From assembly GCA_037178625.1 (NCBI GenBank), contig CM074133.1, positions 2,418,001 to 2,482,000 of the forward strand: a stretch of DNA of 64,000 nucleotides, given 5' to 3'. The DNA is from Skeletonema tropicum (taxonomy: Eukaryota > Bacillariophyta > Thalassiosirophyceae > Thalassiosirales > Thalassiosiraceae). The first letter of the stretch is position 1, and each line of letters opens with the position of its first letter. The notes beneath the pieces were generated by a model. The model did no database searches, was not told the DNA's origin, and was given only the letters and a program-made list of their open reading frames with translations. Positions 11,404 to 21,957 of this stretch are shown piece after piece. The position numbers and the translations under genes were made by a program.

Positions 11404-13205
11404 GACAGATAGAGGAGGAGGTCTCTACTACGCTGTCCTAGTAGCCAGTATGTCCCTCTTGGTTCAGTACGGTGATTTGTGATGAAAAACGAACGAAGAA
11501 GAAAGGCTGGCATTTTGCATTTTTGCAAGATTACTTGTTGCATCGCATTGGCGTTGTGGCGCGCATATTAGCGTGTGGCTGTGCCGGCTTGTGTCGGCCG
11601 TGTCGTTTTCGATCTCAACGCGTCAGCAGAAACGATGAATACTTTCCGTCCCGCGTTCCCAAATGAGAGTTGAAAGTGAAAGCCAAGGCTCTTTTTGTGA
11701 CGTCATGCAGGGTCATTGACAGTTGTGACTTGTGACAGACATGGTGAATGGTGACATATGGGATGGAGATGAAGGAATGAAGCTTAGGGCCATTTGCATA
11801 ATATGCATAATACTTATTAGTATGCTTTCCACTTTGTTGCATGGGCATGGTGGTTGCTCAAAGTACCACCTGAATGACTTCAAAGATTGAGGTCATCTTT
11901 TGCCATGGCACTTACTCTACCCACCTCGATAAGTAAGTATGACCCCACACTTATCGGGGTCACAATTGCCAGCTAAGGCTAAGGCCAAGGCCAGGGCTTG
12001 CCGCAGTGCTAGCTTTTCCACATCCACAAAGTTTTCGAACCACCTTCTCAACGGCGTCTACGTTAAGTATCTTCTCCCAAGATTACTGAGGAGTACTTTA
12101 CTGTCCTCCGAGCAAGAAACCAGCATGATAGAAAAGACCACAAGATCCTCCTCTGTTTCGTAGGTCACTATGCGGTTCCTTAGGTCCCCCGCAACTGCAC
12201 TCGCAGTCAAGCGTTTTTTCTTCTTTCTTTTCAATTAAAAGTAAGTGCCTAGGAGCTACTTATGTACTCATTACAGCTGCCGACGGTTTCAGAGGTAGTG
12301 AAGCTTAGACGGGGACTCACAAGTCACGTCTCGACATTTGTGGAACCTCCTCTCGACAATATTCAATGCCGCAGAATGAACACATCACGGCATCATCGTC
12401 GTGCACAGATGCATTCAATGAGCAATAATGAACAAGTAAACTAATCACGCAATACTCTTTCATTAGAACATTGTCAACATCGTCGTAGACGACATCTCCA
12501 AAGCGTCAGCTTTCCCTTGCCAATTGTCATCACGGATGTCTGAGTTACGACAGCTGCATCACCCAAGCAACCTCACATCAGTCTTCTATGGAGCATTCAC
12601 GAGAATCCCATTTATTTACTTTGTCATTCACTAGAGATTCCTTTTCAACCTCCCTTTTTCTGAAATCGGTCTCTTCCTGTTTGTAATGATGGAATTATTC
12701 TTCTCATGGCCTTCGATGACATGGGTGCTGTTGTGTTGTTTTGAATGACAATCAAGGAACTATGTATCACCACTTCCAAATCCTCCAGCTCAACTAGCTC
12801 AATGGGCCAATGTGTTCGCAGAAGTTTCAATGTTGTGACTGCAATCATAGGTCCATTACTGTTTGAGATATTGCCGCGTCTACCGCACTTCGTTGCAGGT
12901 TAGTTCTCGGAGAAAACAGGGGTGTGATCAAGTGTTACTGGAGTTTGGTCGGTGATTTTAGTTGCCGTGATCAAGCGACGTAAGAAGAAGAGCGATGCTA
13001 AGATATCAAGTGTAAAGCTTGAGGAGCTCAGTGGTGATTCAATTCAGACGTAAGGTATGAGCTTGGTAAGCGCGAGATTCTCAAACGGTAGCATAAGAAG
13101 GGTAAACTTGTGGGCTCGACTATCAAAGAGGTCAATGAAGAGGTCGAGTTCAGTGACGAGTAATTGTAATGCTGCTTTGCTGCCCAATCTTGATTGTAGA
13201 GGTTG
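11404..13205. other. Gene-poor intergenic DNA
   Basis: About 1.8 kb in which I see no recognisable protein, RNA gene or long repeat. Open frames here are short and of mixed composition on both strands. Confidence 0.5.
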
Positions 13206-13234
13206 GTCTCGTCTCGACTCGGCCGAGACGAGAC
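13206..13234. repeat. GC-rich hairpin, 11-bp perfect arms
   Basis: Arms GTCTCGTCTCG (13206-13216) and CGAGACGAGAC (13224-13234) flank a 7-nt loop. Further copies of the GTCTCG/CGAGAC word follow up to about 13290, so the region is a cluster of short inverted and direct GAGAC repeats. Function unknown. Confidence 0.8.
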
Positions 13235-13766
13235 GGGATTTTTTGGGTCGAGACAGGTGTCTCGTCTCGGCACCCTCTGTCTCGGAGCATTTCGGGATTT
13301 TTTGTCATCACTTTCTCACAGCCAACCATGACGAAGAACAATTCGTTTCTGCGGCTACTTCTGATTTCATCAGAACGATTCCAATCTCACATCATAAATA
13401 AATAAATAAATACAAAATCAATCTCACATCATAACAAGACTCCCTTTGACACCGTTGGGTGCGTTCACAAGACTTGTTCATTGGAGTTTGATTATTTTTT
13501 TGATGAATTCAACTCATTATCTTCATCTATCATCTATTCTGAAATCATGGTCGATGCTATCACCGATGCCGATGCTATAAACAGGGGCGCGCAGAATGTG
13601 GCGAGGGTGGTGGTGTGGTGGTGCCTGTGGCGGGTTCAGCGCGGGCCCTCGGGGCCTGTCGAGTATTGTGCCATTTTGCAGTCGGCCATTTGCAGTTTGG
13701 TTTGTTAGTAGTCTTTTTACAACAGAATTCGGCTATAAAGTTGCTCTGCAATGATGTAGGTAGTGT
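13235..13766. other. Intergenic, no gene recognised
   Basis: Contains a short (AATA)n run near 13396-13412 and a G-rich stretch near 13585-13660. No coding evidence. Confidence 0.45.
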
Positions 13767-13988
13767 TGGTGTAGTTGGTTAAAGAGGGGTTCGATTCCTA
13801 GCATAGAATTCTCATATTATTTATTATATTTGTGCCAACGTTCCAGTGATGACCCCTTGGTGTAGTTGGTTTGAGTGTGCATGTGAGTTTGTGAGGCACC
13901 GGGTTCGTTCCCGGGGATGGCAATCTCTTTTCATGCGTGTGAATTTGTGAGGCACCGGGTTCGATCCCCGGGGATGGCAATCTCTTTT
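13767..13988 (+). repeat. tRNA-like A-box/B-box repeats (SINE-like)
   Basis: Two places carry a TGGTGTAGTTGGTT word, like a tRNA A box (about 13769 and 13858), and three carry a GGTTCGANTCC-like B box (about 13787, 13901 and 13958). The last two lie in a 56-bp tandem duplication (TTGTGAGGCACCGGGTTCG...GGGGATGGCAATCTCTTTT). The acceptor stem does not pair well and no normal anticodon arm can be drawn, so this is not a functional tRNA gene but a tRNA-derived repeat or a decayed SINE. Confidence 0.5.
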
Positions 13989-14509
13989 CTGTAGACTACT
14001 TAGTAAGTCTATTCAAGAGGGAAAAGCAAAATCGTTCACTGCACAATTCACTCAACAATCAAATTTTTGTAAAAATGTGCACTGCACAATTTTAAAGAAG
14101 CGAGCGAAGAGGGTAAGAGGGTAACACACTTAGGGGGGAAAGTGGAGCAGACGACAATCAAACACGGAGTAGTAAATTTGTAAAAATGCTGCTGTTGCAG
14201 CTGTAGGTGCCCCAAATAAGCTTTCGGAAGGAGCTGCTGCTCCTTCAGCATCGTTGGGATGATGATCGAATAATTGGGCTTCTCCCACGGAGGGGAATGA
14301 TGTGTTCTCCAATGATGCCGCTGTAGGCACAGGGGCTCCTTCGGCATCCAATGGAGCTTCACCGACGGCATTATTTGAGGTGGAGGGGAATGATGTTGGA
14401 GACATTGACATTGCGAGGTCGTTTATTTCATGCCTTCAGGTGGGTCGGCGTGTATTATTTTCGTGCCCTCAAAAAGGACTCAAAAACAAAAAAAAAGCAA
14501 TATATATAT
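13989..14509. other. Intergenic with short low-complexity repeat
   Basis: Left flank of the tandem units. On the minus strand, about 14190-14400, two related pieces encode VGEA...DAEGA...P, suggesting a fragment of a repetitive gene. It ends in an A-run and a TATATATAT run next to the first unit. Confidence 0.4.
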
Positions 14510-16568
14510 GTATTGTTTCATGAGAATAAGGGGACAAAAGGGACCTTGACGGGTGAAGTACAGACATCTTCAAAAAGGGGAGACAAAACCAGGAGGGAGC
14601 CCAACCCACCACGAACCCTACTGAAAAACCCACACAACATAATGCAGGAAAAGGGCTCCCACCAATAACCCTACTGAAATACCCACACGCATAATGCAGG
14701 AAAAGATTGGAATGAAAGTCAATATCGATCAATATTATATCAAACGGAACGAACAAATTCACATATATTATATTAAACTAAATATTCTTGCTTCCTCTTC
14801 TTCTGTTGGGGTTCTACCGGTGCATTGTTTGTCTTTTTCGCCTTACGCTTCTTGCCACCCTTCAACAATCCTCTATCCACCATTTTGTTGTAGCATGTTC
14901 TCCAACTGTTCTGCTCCCTACGACTTTTTGCCGCGCTCTTTGCTCCGTGCTTCCCTTGCGTTACGAGGTACGGATCTAAAAGAGGCCAAACTTTCGAGTA
15001 CAGCGTCGCCACCTTGCTACCATCCCACTTACCATCCGACGGCCAAGCATCCACTGTCATTCCAAAGTGCTTTACCTTCTCCATTACTTTACTCATCTTC
15101 GAGATGTCCCTCTTTCCATTTTTAACGTGTTCGATGAAATTATTGTTAGCGCGGAGGAGTCGATACGGTGGTATGTTGTTCTTTTTATCCCCAAGAAACC
15201 ACTTGGTGATCAATCCGTTCATGTTCATCTGGGGAAAAGTAAAATCTGGAGGAAGAGGAGTCAAAATGCCTTCAGAACTCACCCCCATCGACCACTTCCG
15301 CTGCTGAAGCATCTTTTCTCTTCGCTTCTTTGCAAGCGCCTCTTTGACCAACGGGGTGACCGCAGCCTTATCCACACCATCCAACGTAGGTTCCTCTGCT
15401 GCAAAGTCGTATTCTACCACTAAATCATCAACATCATTGTCTTCTTCCTCCTCGTCGTCGTCGAAGGGACGGCGGGTCCTACCACTGGGGCGCTCATAAA
15501 TGTTTCCAGCTTTCTCTAGTAGCGCATCCAGCTTCTCCATGATGATGGTTGATTGCGTAAAGTTTGTTCCTCCAACATTTCTTGAATCTAGCTGATTTAC
15601 TAAGATGTCTTTGAATGATTCCTTGAGATCCTCTTTCATCTTGGCTAGCTCTTCCTTCAAGCTCTGCACCTTTACCAACAAAGCAACATCTGGAGGTATA
15701 CCAGTAAGCTCTGGCGTGTCATCTGTCTTGTTCCAAGGGTACTTTGTTGTCACTCAATCAGCGAATGGAACATCCTCGATCCAGAAAATGCTTGTGCGCA
15801 GTGGACAATTTGAATGCATTGAGTCAAGGTTCCCCTTCTTCTTGTGATACACAAGCGATGCAATGCATGCCTTAAACAGTAAAAATACAGCCTCATTTGA
15901 GCGTGCCTCCACGGGCATACGAGCCTTAATCCAAGCATTTACAGCAGCATGCCGGGCGGCATATTCTGCTCCGTCAAAGTCACTGAAATCGAAGTATGGC
16001 TGTGACTCCGCAAAACCAACACCCAGTCTATCCCTACCACAAACCACCTTTCCAACGTGTTCATCACCAGCATCGGCAATCTTGATGTAGCGGTTCAACA
16101 TGCCGGGCAAAGTCCAACTAGCACGAAGACAAGTTGAGGAAATAGGTGGTGCCACAATGCACCCTGTTGCACAATGTGTGGCGCCCCCCTTTTACTAGCA
16201 GTAGTAGGCATGATGGCTGGGGAGTGTAATTTCTAATGCGGCGGTTGACGGCTTGGTCTACTTATTCTCTCACTGTTTTTTGTTCTGCTGCGGCGCTGCG
16301 GCGGGGGAGAGGAAGGATGAAGAAGGGGAGGTGTTTTGGCATTTAGCATGCACGTTACGTTTGGAACTCGTACACGAGTGCGTAGAAAATCAGGGGACAA
16401 AGTTGAACTCAAAACCAAAACTGCGCTGGCATAGAAACGCGAGCCTAACAAATTGCGCGTGATCATCCAAACTAAAACACATTTATTTTGAGAAAAAAGG
16501 CCAGTTTGTCCCCCTATTTGTAAAAACGCCCAGAAAACTGCCCATGTTGTCCCCTAAATCTGGGCTAA
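14510..16568 (-). mobile_element. 2,059-bp tandem unit, copy 1 (putative tyrosine-recombinase element)
   Basis: This block is followed immediately by a second copy. Both units begin GTATTGTTTCATGAGAATAAG and end CCCCTAAATCTGGGCTAA; a GTA triplet lies at the left, middle and right boundaries, so a 2,056-bp body may be flanked by shared GTA triplets. The ends are loosely inverted (AAGGGGACAA near the left end, TTGTCCCCT near the right). An internal direct repeat of about 38 bp (CCCTACTGAAA...ATAATGCAGGAAAAG) occurs near 14617 and 14671. It encodes the degenerate recombinase below. Confidence 0.75.
14773..16211 (-). pseudogene. Broken tyrosine-recombinase (Crypton-like) gene, copy 1
   Basis: The conserved frame opens upstream as SKRGATHCATGC..., crosses a one-base shift at a G-run near 16185-16195, continues with PPISSTCLRASWTLPGMLNRYIK and AGDEHVGK, then meets an in-frame TGA at 15754-15756. 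It resumes with a coiled coil (LVKVQSLKEELAKMKEDLKE), an acidic linker, a basic region and a C-terminal WFLGDKKNNIPPYRLL...RREQNSWRTCYNKMV domain. The block around RASW...LNRY resembles the end of tyrosine-recombinase catalytic domains in diatom Crypton-like proteins, and the tail resembles their DNA-binding domain; this is recognition by pattern, not by search. The N-terminal catalytic part is absent from the unit. Confidence 0.55.
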
Positions 16569-18627
16569 GTATTGTTTCATGAGAATAAGGGGACAAAAGG
16601 GACCTTGACGGGTGAAGTACAGACATCTTCAAAAAGGGGAGACAAAACCAGGAGGGAGCCCAACCCACCACGAACCCTACTGAAAAACCCACACAACATA
16701 ATGCAGGAAAAGGGCTCCCACCAATAACCCTACTGAAATACCCACACGCATAATGCAGGAAAAGATTGGAATGAAAGTCAATATCGATCAATATTATATC
16801 AAACGGAACGAACAAATTCACATATATTATATTAAACTAAATATTCTTGCTTCCTCTTCTTCTGTTGGGGTTCTACCGGTGCATTGTTTGTCTTTTTCGC
16901 CTTACGCTTCTTGCCACCCTTCAACAATCCTCTATCCACCATTTTGTTGTAGCATGTTCTCCAACTGTTCTGCTCCCTACGACTTTTTGCCGCGCTCTTT
17001 GCTCCGTGCTTCCCTTGCGTTACGAGGTACGGATCTAAAAGAGGCCAAACTTTCGAGTACAGCGTCGCCACCTTGCTACCATCCCACTTACCATCCGACG
17101 GCCAAGCATCCACTGTCATTCCAAAGTGCTTTACCTTCTCCATTACTTTACTCATCTTCGAGATGTCCCTCTTTCCATTTTTAACGTGTTCGATGAAATT
17201 ATTGTTAGCGCGGAGGAGTCGATACGGTGGTATGTTGTTCTTTTTATCCCCAAGAAACCACTTGGTGATCAATCCGTTCATGTTCATCTGGGGAAAAGTA
17301 AAATCTGGAGGAAGAGGAGTCAAAATGCCTTCAGAACTCACCCCCATCGACCACTTCCGCTGCTGAAGCATCTTTTCTCTTCGCTTCTTTGCAAGCGCCT
17401 CTTTGACCAACGGGGTGACCGCAGCCTTATCCACACCATCCAACGTAGGTTCCTCTGCTGCAAAGTCGTATTCTACCACTAAATCATCAACATCATTGTC
17501 TTCTTCCTCCTCGTCGTCGTCGAAGGGACGGCGGGTCCTACCACTGGGGCGCTCATAAATGTTTCCAGCTTTCTCTAGTAGCGCATCCAGCTTCTCCATG
17601 ATGATGGTTGATTGCGTAAAGTTTGTTCCTCCAACATTTCTTGAATCTAGCTGATTTACTAAGATGTCTTTGAATGATTCCTTGAGATCCTCTTTCATCT
17701 TGGCTAGCTCTTCCTTCAAGCTCTGCACCTTTACCAACAAAGCAACATCTGGAGGTATACCAGTAAGCTCTGGCGTGTCATCTGTCTTGTTCCAAGGGTA
17801 CTTTGTTGTCACTCAATCAGCGAATGGAACATCCTCGATCCAGAAAATGCTTGTGCGCAGTGGACAATTTGAATGCATTGAGTCAAGGTTCCCCTTCTTC
17901 TTGTGATACACAAGCGATGCAATGCATGCCTTAAACAGTAAAAATACAGCCTCATTTGAGCGTGCCTCCACGGGCATACGAGCCTTAATCCAAGCATTTA
18001 CAGCAGCATGCCGGGCGGCATATTCTGCTCCGTCAAAGTCACTGAAATCGAAGTATGGCTGTGACTCCGCAAAACCAACACCCAGTCTATCCCTACCACA
18101 AACCACCTTTCCAACGTGTTCATCACCAGCATCGGCAATCTTGATGTAGCGGTTCAACATGCCGGGCAAAGTCCAACTAGCACGAAGACAAGTTGAGGAA
18201 ATAGGTGGTGCCACAATGCACCCTGTTGCACAATGTGTGGCGCCCCCCTTTTACTAGCAGTAGTAGGCATGATGGCTGGGGAGTGTAATTTCTAATGCGG
18301 CGGTTGACGGCTTGGTCTACTTATTCTCTCACTGTTTTTTGTTCTGCTGCGGCGCTGCGGCGGGGGAGAGGAAGGATGAAGAAGGGGAGGTGTTTTGGCA
18401 TTTAGCATGCACGTTACGTTTGGAACTCGTACACGAGTGCGTAGAAAATCAGGGGACAAAGTTGAACTCAAAACCAAAACTGCGCTGGCATAGAAACGCG
18501 AGCCTAACAAATTGCGCGTGATCATCCAAACTAAAACACATTTATTTTGAGAAAAAAGGCCAGTTTGTCCCCCTATTTGTAAAAACGCCCAGAAAACTGC
18601 CCATGTTGTCCCCTAAATCTGGGCTAA
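16569..18627 (-). mobile_element. 2,059-bp tandem unit, copy 2
   Basis: Same length and orientation as copy 1; all encoded frames are identical, so nucleotide identity appears to be complete or nearly so. The right boundary is GTA followed by unrelated sequence. Head-to-tail arrangement sharing the boundary triplet suggests unequal exchange or a very recent tandem duplication; duplicated assembly of one unit cannot be excluded. Confidence 0.75.
16832..18270 (-). pseudogene. Broken tyrosine-recombinase (Crypton-like) gene, copy 2
   Basis: Carries the same one-base shift and the same in-frame TGA (17813-17815) as copy 1, so both lesions predate the duplication or belong to a single sequence that was duplicated in assembly. 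Domain order as in copy 1. Confidence 0.55.
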
Positions 18628-18991
18628 GTAGGTAGATGAAGATGGGATTTGGCGATAGTTTGAGCGATGATTTCAATTGAGAGAGGCCTTTCCGTAGCCT
18701 TTCCAGGGCCTTTCCACTTCTTACTTCGGCCCAGGCCAAAGGCAAAAGAGCTGGAGCAAGGACAAGAAAAGAAGGAATACTGTTATAAGGCTTCGCGGCA
18801 AGCAGAGAGCCAGTGAGGCCAGTGTTGAATTCAGTATGGGCAAAAGAGCTGGATCAAGCAAGGCAGATAAGAGATAAGGAATTCTATTGAGTTCAGGCCT
18901 TCTTCTTGTCTCACTTTTATTCAGAGAACCGCATAAGTAACGGCTAGCACGAGAGCCAGAGAGGCCAGTGTTGAATTCAATTATTACTCCG
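18628..18991. other. Intergenic with short direct repeats
   Basis: Right flank of the tandem units and 3' side of the sulfotransferase gene. Two imperfect direct repeats are interleaved: GGCAAAAGAGCTGG (about 18740 and 18839) and AGAGCCAG-AGGCCAGTGTTGAATTCA (about 18806 and 18952). Confidence 0.6.
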
Positions 18992-20209
18992 TTATGGTGC
19001 TGGTGGAGGATACTTGTAGCCCATACTCTCCATGAATTCATGCGACAGAAACTCGATAGCCGCATCATAATCTTCATCACTGAAACCACCCTTGACCTGC
19101 TTGGGCTGTCCATATTTTATCCAGGCATCCACCATTCCAGTGCGATCGGACACCTTGCCATGGCCAGGACCTTGTTTTGCACTCTTGATAATGTATTTGA
19201 ACATGTCATGGGGCTTCACCACTCCTCCTGCACACTCGCAAATCGTTTTTGTTGTATCATACTGACGAAATGTCAAGTCTTCAAATCGAACTATCAAGTA
19301 GGGATACTTAAAGTCACGGTAGTATTGAGCGTAGAACTCATTCCATAAATCAGCCAACGAATCGAAATTCAGCCATTGTTCTGCAAGCTTTACTCTGACA
19401 CCCACTGGTATCTTCTCTCCATTTGGAAGGGTCGTTACGAGATGAGGACAAATCTTATTATGCGGCCACCTCGCTGTGTAGGGAATGTTGCACATAGATA
19501 CCATCCAATCAAACGGATTTCTAACCGTCACAATGGGTAGGCAATGATCCTTATTATTATTCTCATTCTTTGGAGCAGTGTGGTTGTTTTTGAAGTTAGG
19601 TGGAGTGTGTTTCCCCCACGGAACTTGCCATCTTATTCCATAATCTTCTTTGCTTCCATTTGGACCGTATTTGTTAAATCTTTCGGGAATGACACAGTTC
19701 TCTTTCATCAGTCGGGTAACTAGATTAGTACCAGAATTGAACATGCCTGCACTACCCAACATTCTACTCAATGGAGGGACATTTTGACGAAATGTCTCGC
19801 AGGTATCTAATCCCCTGAATACTGGTTTCTTCCCAATTAAGGACTCAATTTGAGGCCATGTTGGTAGACGTTCTATAGAGTCATTGTCAAGTTCCACGCC
19901 AGCCCTACGAAAATAATCAATGACTGGATTGGTTGATGTTGTATTATCATTGTTGTTGTCATGTCTATGATCAGCGTCTACTTGAATTTCATTTTTGTTG
20001 TTCTGAATAGCAAAATTTTGCATCTGCCAAGATTCCCTGGTACCAATACTCTGCGTCTCTAGGTTGCTGACCAAGTGTAGATTGACTGCAAATAGGCAAA
20101 GAAAGATAGCGACAGAGCAGAACACCACAATTTTGTGTGCATGGAGGACGAAGATGGGTGTTGATGATGGTGATGAACCGCTGCCTCTCTGGTTATTAGT
20201 TGTTGGCAT
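18992..20209 (-). CDS. Golgi-type sulfotransferase-like type II membrane protein
   Basis: About 405 aa from ATG 20209 (MPTTNNQRG), which leaves a short cytosolic tail, one membrane helix (IVVFCSVAIFLCLFAVNL) and a lumenal domain. A 5'-phosphosulfate-loop-like motif (GMFNSGTNLVTRL) and a 3'-phosphate motif (IVTVRNPFDWMVSM) are in the right order, followed by YLIVRFEDL, typical of PAPS-dependent sulfotransferases. The acceptor is not predictable; glycan sulfation is the usual role of such type II enzymes. Single uninterrupted exon. A poly-Asn stretch in the stem is a typical low-complexity insertion. Confidence 0.8.
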   Translation of the reverse strand: MPTTNNQRGSGSSPSSTPIFVLHAHKIVVFCSVAIFLCLFAVNLHLVSNLETQSIGTRESWQMQNFAIQNNKNEIQVDADHRHDNNNDNTTSTNPVIDYFRRAGVELDNDSIERLPTWPQIESLIGKKPVFRGLDTCETFRQNVPPLSRMLGSAGMFNSGTNLVTRLMKENCVIPERFNKYGPNGSKEDYGIRWQVPWGKHTPPNFKNNHTAPKNENNNKDHCLPIVTVRNPFDWMVSMCNIPYTARWPHNKICPHLVTTLPNGEKIPVGVRVKLAEQWLNFDSLADLWNEFYAQYYRDFKYPYLIVRFEDLTFRQYDTTKTICECAGGVVKPHDMFKYIIKSAKQGPGHGKVSDRTGMVDAWIKYGQPKQVKGGFSDEDYDAAIEFLSHEFMESMGYKYPPPAP

Positions 20210-20597
20210 TATATACCAGAATAAATGAGTAGGTGGCAGCAACTGAGAAACTCCCAGAGCAGCACCGGTATAGTCTCCCTATCTTTGAACCGCAGAAGAT
20301 TTCTGGCATTGATGGGATACCAAGGATACCAACCACCTGCAGACGGAAGAACAGCCTGACAATAGGGATGAAGAGTGAAGAGTGAAGAGGGAAGAGGATA
20401 AACGCTGATATCTGCTGAAAAATCTCCATGTGGATTTGGTACTAATTCCTACGTACAATCTCATATCAATCTAAACATGATTTCAGACAAAGATCTCTTC
20501 TTCTTTCACATCCATCAAATCCAACATAACAAACAACCGCCACACGCCGCCATTGGTTGCCCTCTACAGCATCTATCTCTAATTCACCACCATCGTT

Positions 20598-21776
20598 ATG
20601 GCATCCGAGTCAGATAATACACACAAGCTCGCCGTTGGCATCATAGGATGTGCTCGCATCGCTAAGAAGAATTGTGTTGCCGCCAACGCTCCGTTTGCAT
20701 CATGTAGAATAAGTGCAATAGCCTCAAGAAACCGAGTCAAAGCGGCAGATTTTTTCAACGAAGTATTTATTGGTAAAGAAGAACGTCCCTCTTATATCTT
20801 TTCAGGAGTAGACGCCTACAACAAACTCCTTGAAAGCAAAGAATCTTGCGATGCAGTGTATATCCCCCTGCCAACCAAGCTGCACGACGCGTATGTTGGA
20901 ACTGCTCTGCGCAATAAGAAGCACGTATTGTTGGAAAAACCAGTGGCTGTGTCTGCTCAATCCTATCGTGAAATGCTATCAATCGCTTCTCGAGAAGGGA
21001 AATTTCTAATGGATGGGACGATGTTTGTTCACGCGAGTCGGACACAACAATTTGTCAAGGCCATTCCCAATGCAAATCGTGTACATTTCAATTTCACGTT
21101 TGAGGGAGACGAAGACTTTTTCAAGAATGATATAAGGGTAAAAAAGGAAGGAGACTTTATGGGTTGTATAGGCGACTTGGGCTGGTACTGCGTTCGCATG
21201 GGGCTACTCGTTTTTTCAGATTTGAATGCCGATGTGCTTCGCCAGGGCTTGGTAAAGGAAGTGCAAGTAGTGAATTGTGAACTTAACGATGAAGGTGTGC
21301 CCATTGACGCAGACTGCATGGTGTACTTTTCGGATAAACGTGTGCTCAGTATCCATTGCAGCTTCAAGCATCCACTCAATCAGACGGTAAATATATTTGG
21401 GACGGGTTCAGAGTATACTGCAACAATCACGGACGCGATTCTTCCACACAAAGGCGATGACTTGAAGATATCACTTGCCAAACAACATATGATTGAGTAC
21501 GATCAGATATGCTGCCATGATGGAAAGGTTTTACAAACAAGAAATTTCCATGTTCAAGAGGTCTGTATGTGGCATGACTTCGCAAAGTGGGCGCAGAAGA
21601 TTGATGAGGAATCGTCTCAGGCAGCGGTCGACGTAGAAAACGAAAAGTGGTGGGGAGGTGACAGCGACGAAGTAAAGGCTGCGAATGATATCGCGTCCTA
21701 CTCATTGCACACTCAGATTGTTCTCGATGGTTTGATGGAGAGTATTCAAAAGGGAGGTGGCAGGATACCACTATGA
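20598..21776 (+). CDS. Gfo/Idh/MocA-family NAD(P)-dependent oxidoreductase
   Basis: 392 aa, one exon, start at ATG 20598. N-terminal Rossmann motif VGIIGCARIAKKN, a conserved EKPVAVSAQSY step at the end of the nucleotide domain, and a C-terminal alpha/beta domain with GDLGWYC. The overall layout resembles dimeric dihydrodiol dehydrogenase/glucose-fructose oxidoreductase-like proteins. Substrate is not predictable; a sugar or a cyclic diol is likely. No targeting sequence, so probably cytosolic. It is divergently placed from the sulfotransferase with about 390 bp between their starts. Confidence 0.85.
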   Translation: MASESDNTHKLAVGIIGCARIAKKNCVAANAPFASCRISAIASRNRVKAADFFNEVFIGKEERPSYIFSGVDAYNKLLESKESCDAVYIPLPTKLHDAYVGTALRNKKHVLLEKPVAVSAQSYREMLSIASREGKFLMDGTMFVHASRTQQFVKAIPNANRVHFNFTFEGDEDFFKNDIRVKKEGDFMGCIGDLGWYCVRMGLLVFSDLNADVLRQGLVKEVQVVNCELNDEGVPIDADCMVYFSDKRVLSIHCSFKHPLNQTVNIFGTGSEYTATITDAILPHKGDDLKISLAKQHMIEYDQICCHDGKVLQTRNFHVQEVCMWHDFAKWAQKIDEESSQAAVDVENEKWWGGDSDEVKAANDIASYSLHTQIVLDGLMESIQKGGGRIPL

Positions 21777-21957
21777 AAAGGTTACAGACGGTGCCGAGGA
21801 GATGATGATCCAGTTCAGCCTGACATGAGATAGTGTAAGTGAAGCATATTGAATGTTTTTCCACGAGTGACTGGTCTGTATGAAATATGATCATTCACTT
21901 TTTACGCTTCTATATACAAGACTGTTGCGTCTAGAAGTGTCAGAGATGATGCCAATG

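Noticed and set aside
13850..13988. Functional tRNA gene
   Set aside because: The T-arm is good, but the acceptor stem does not pair and no 7-nt anticodon loop can be formed.
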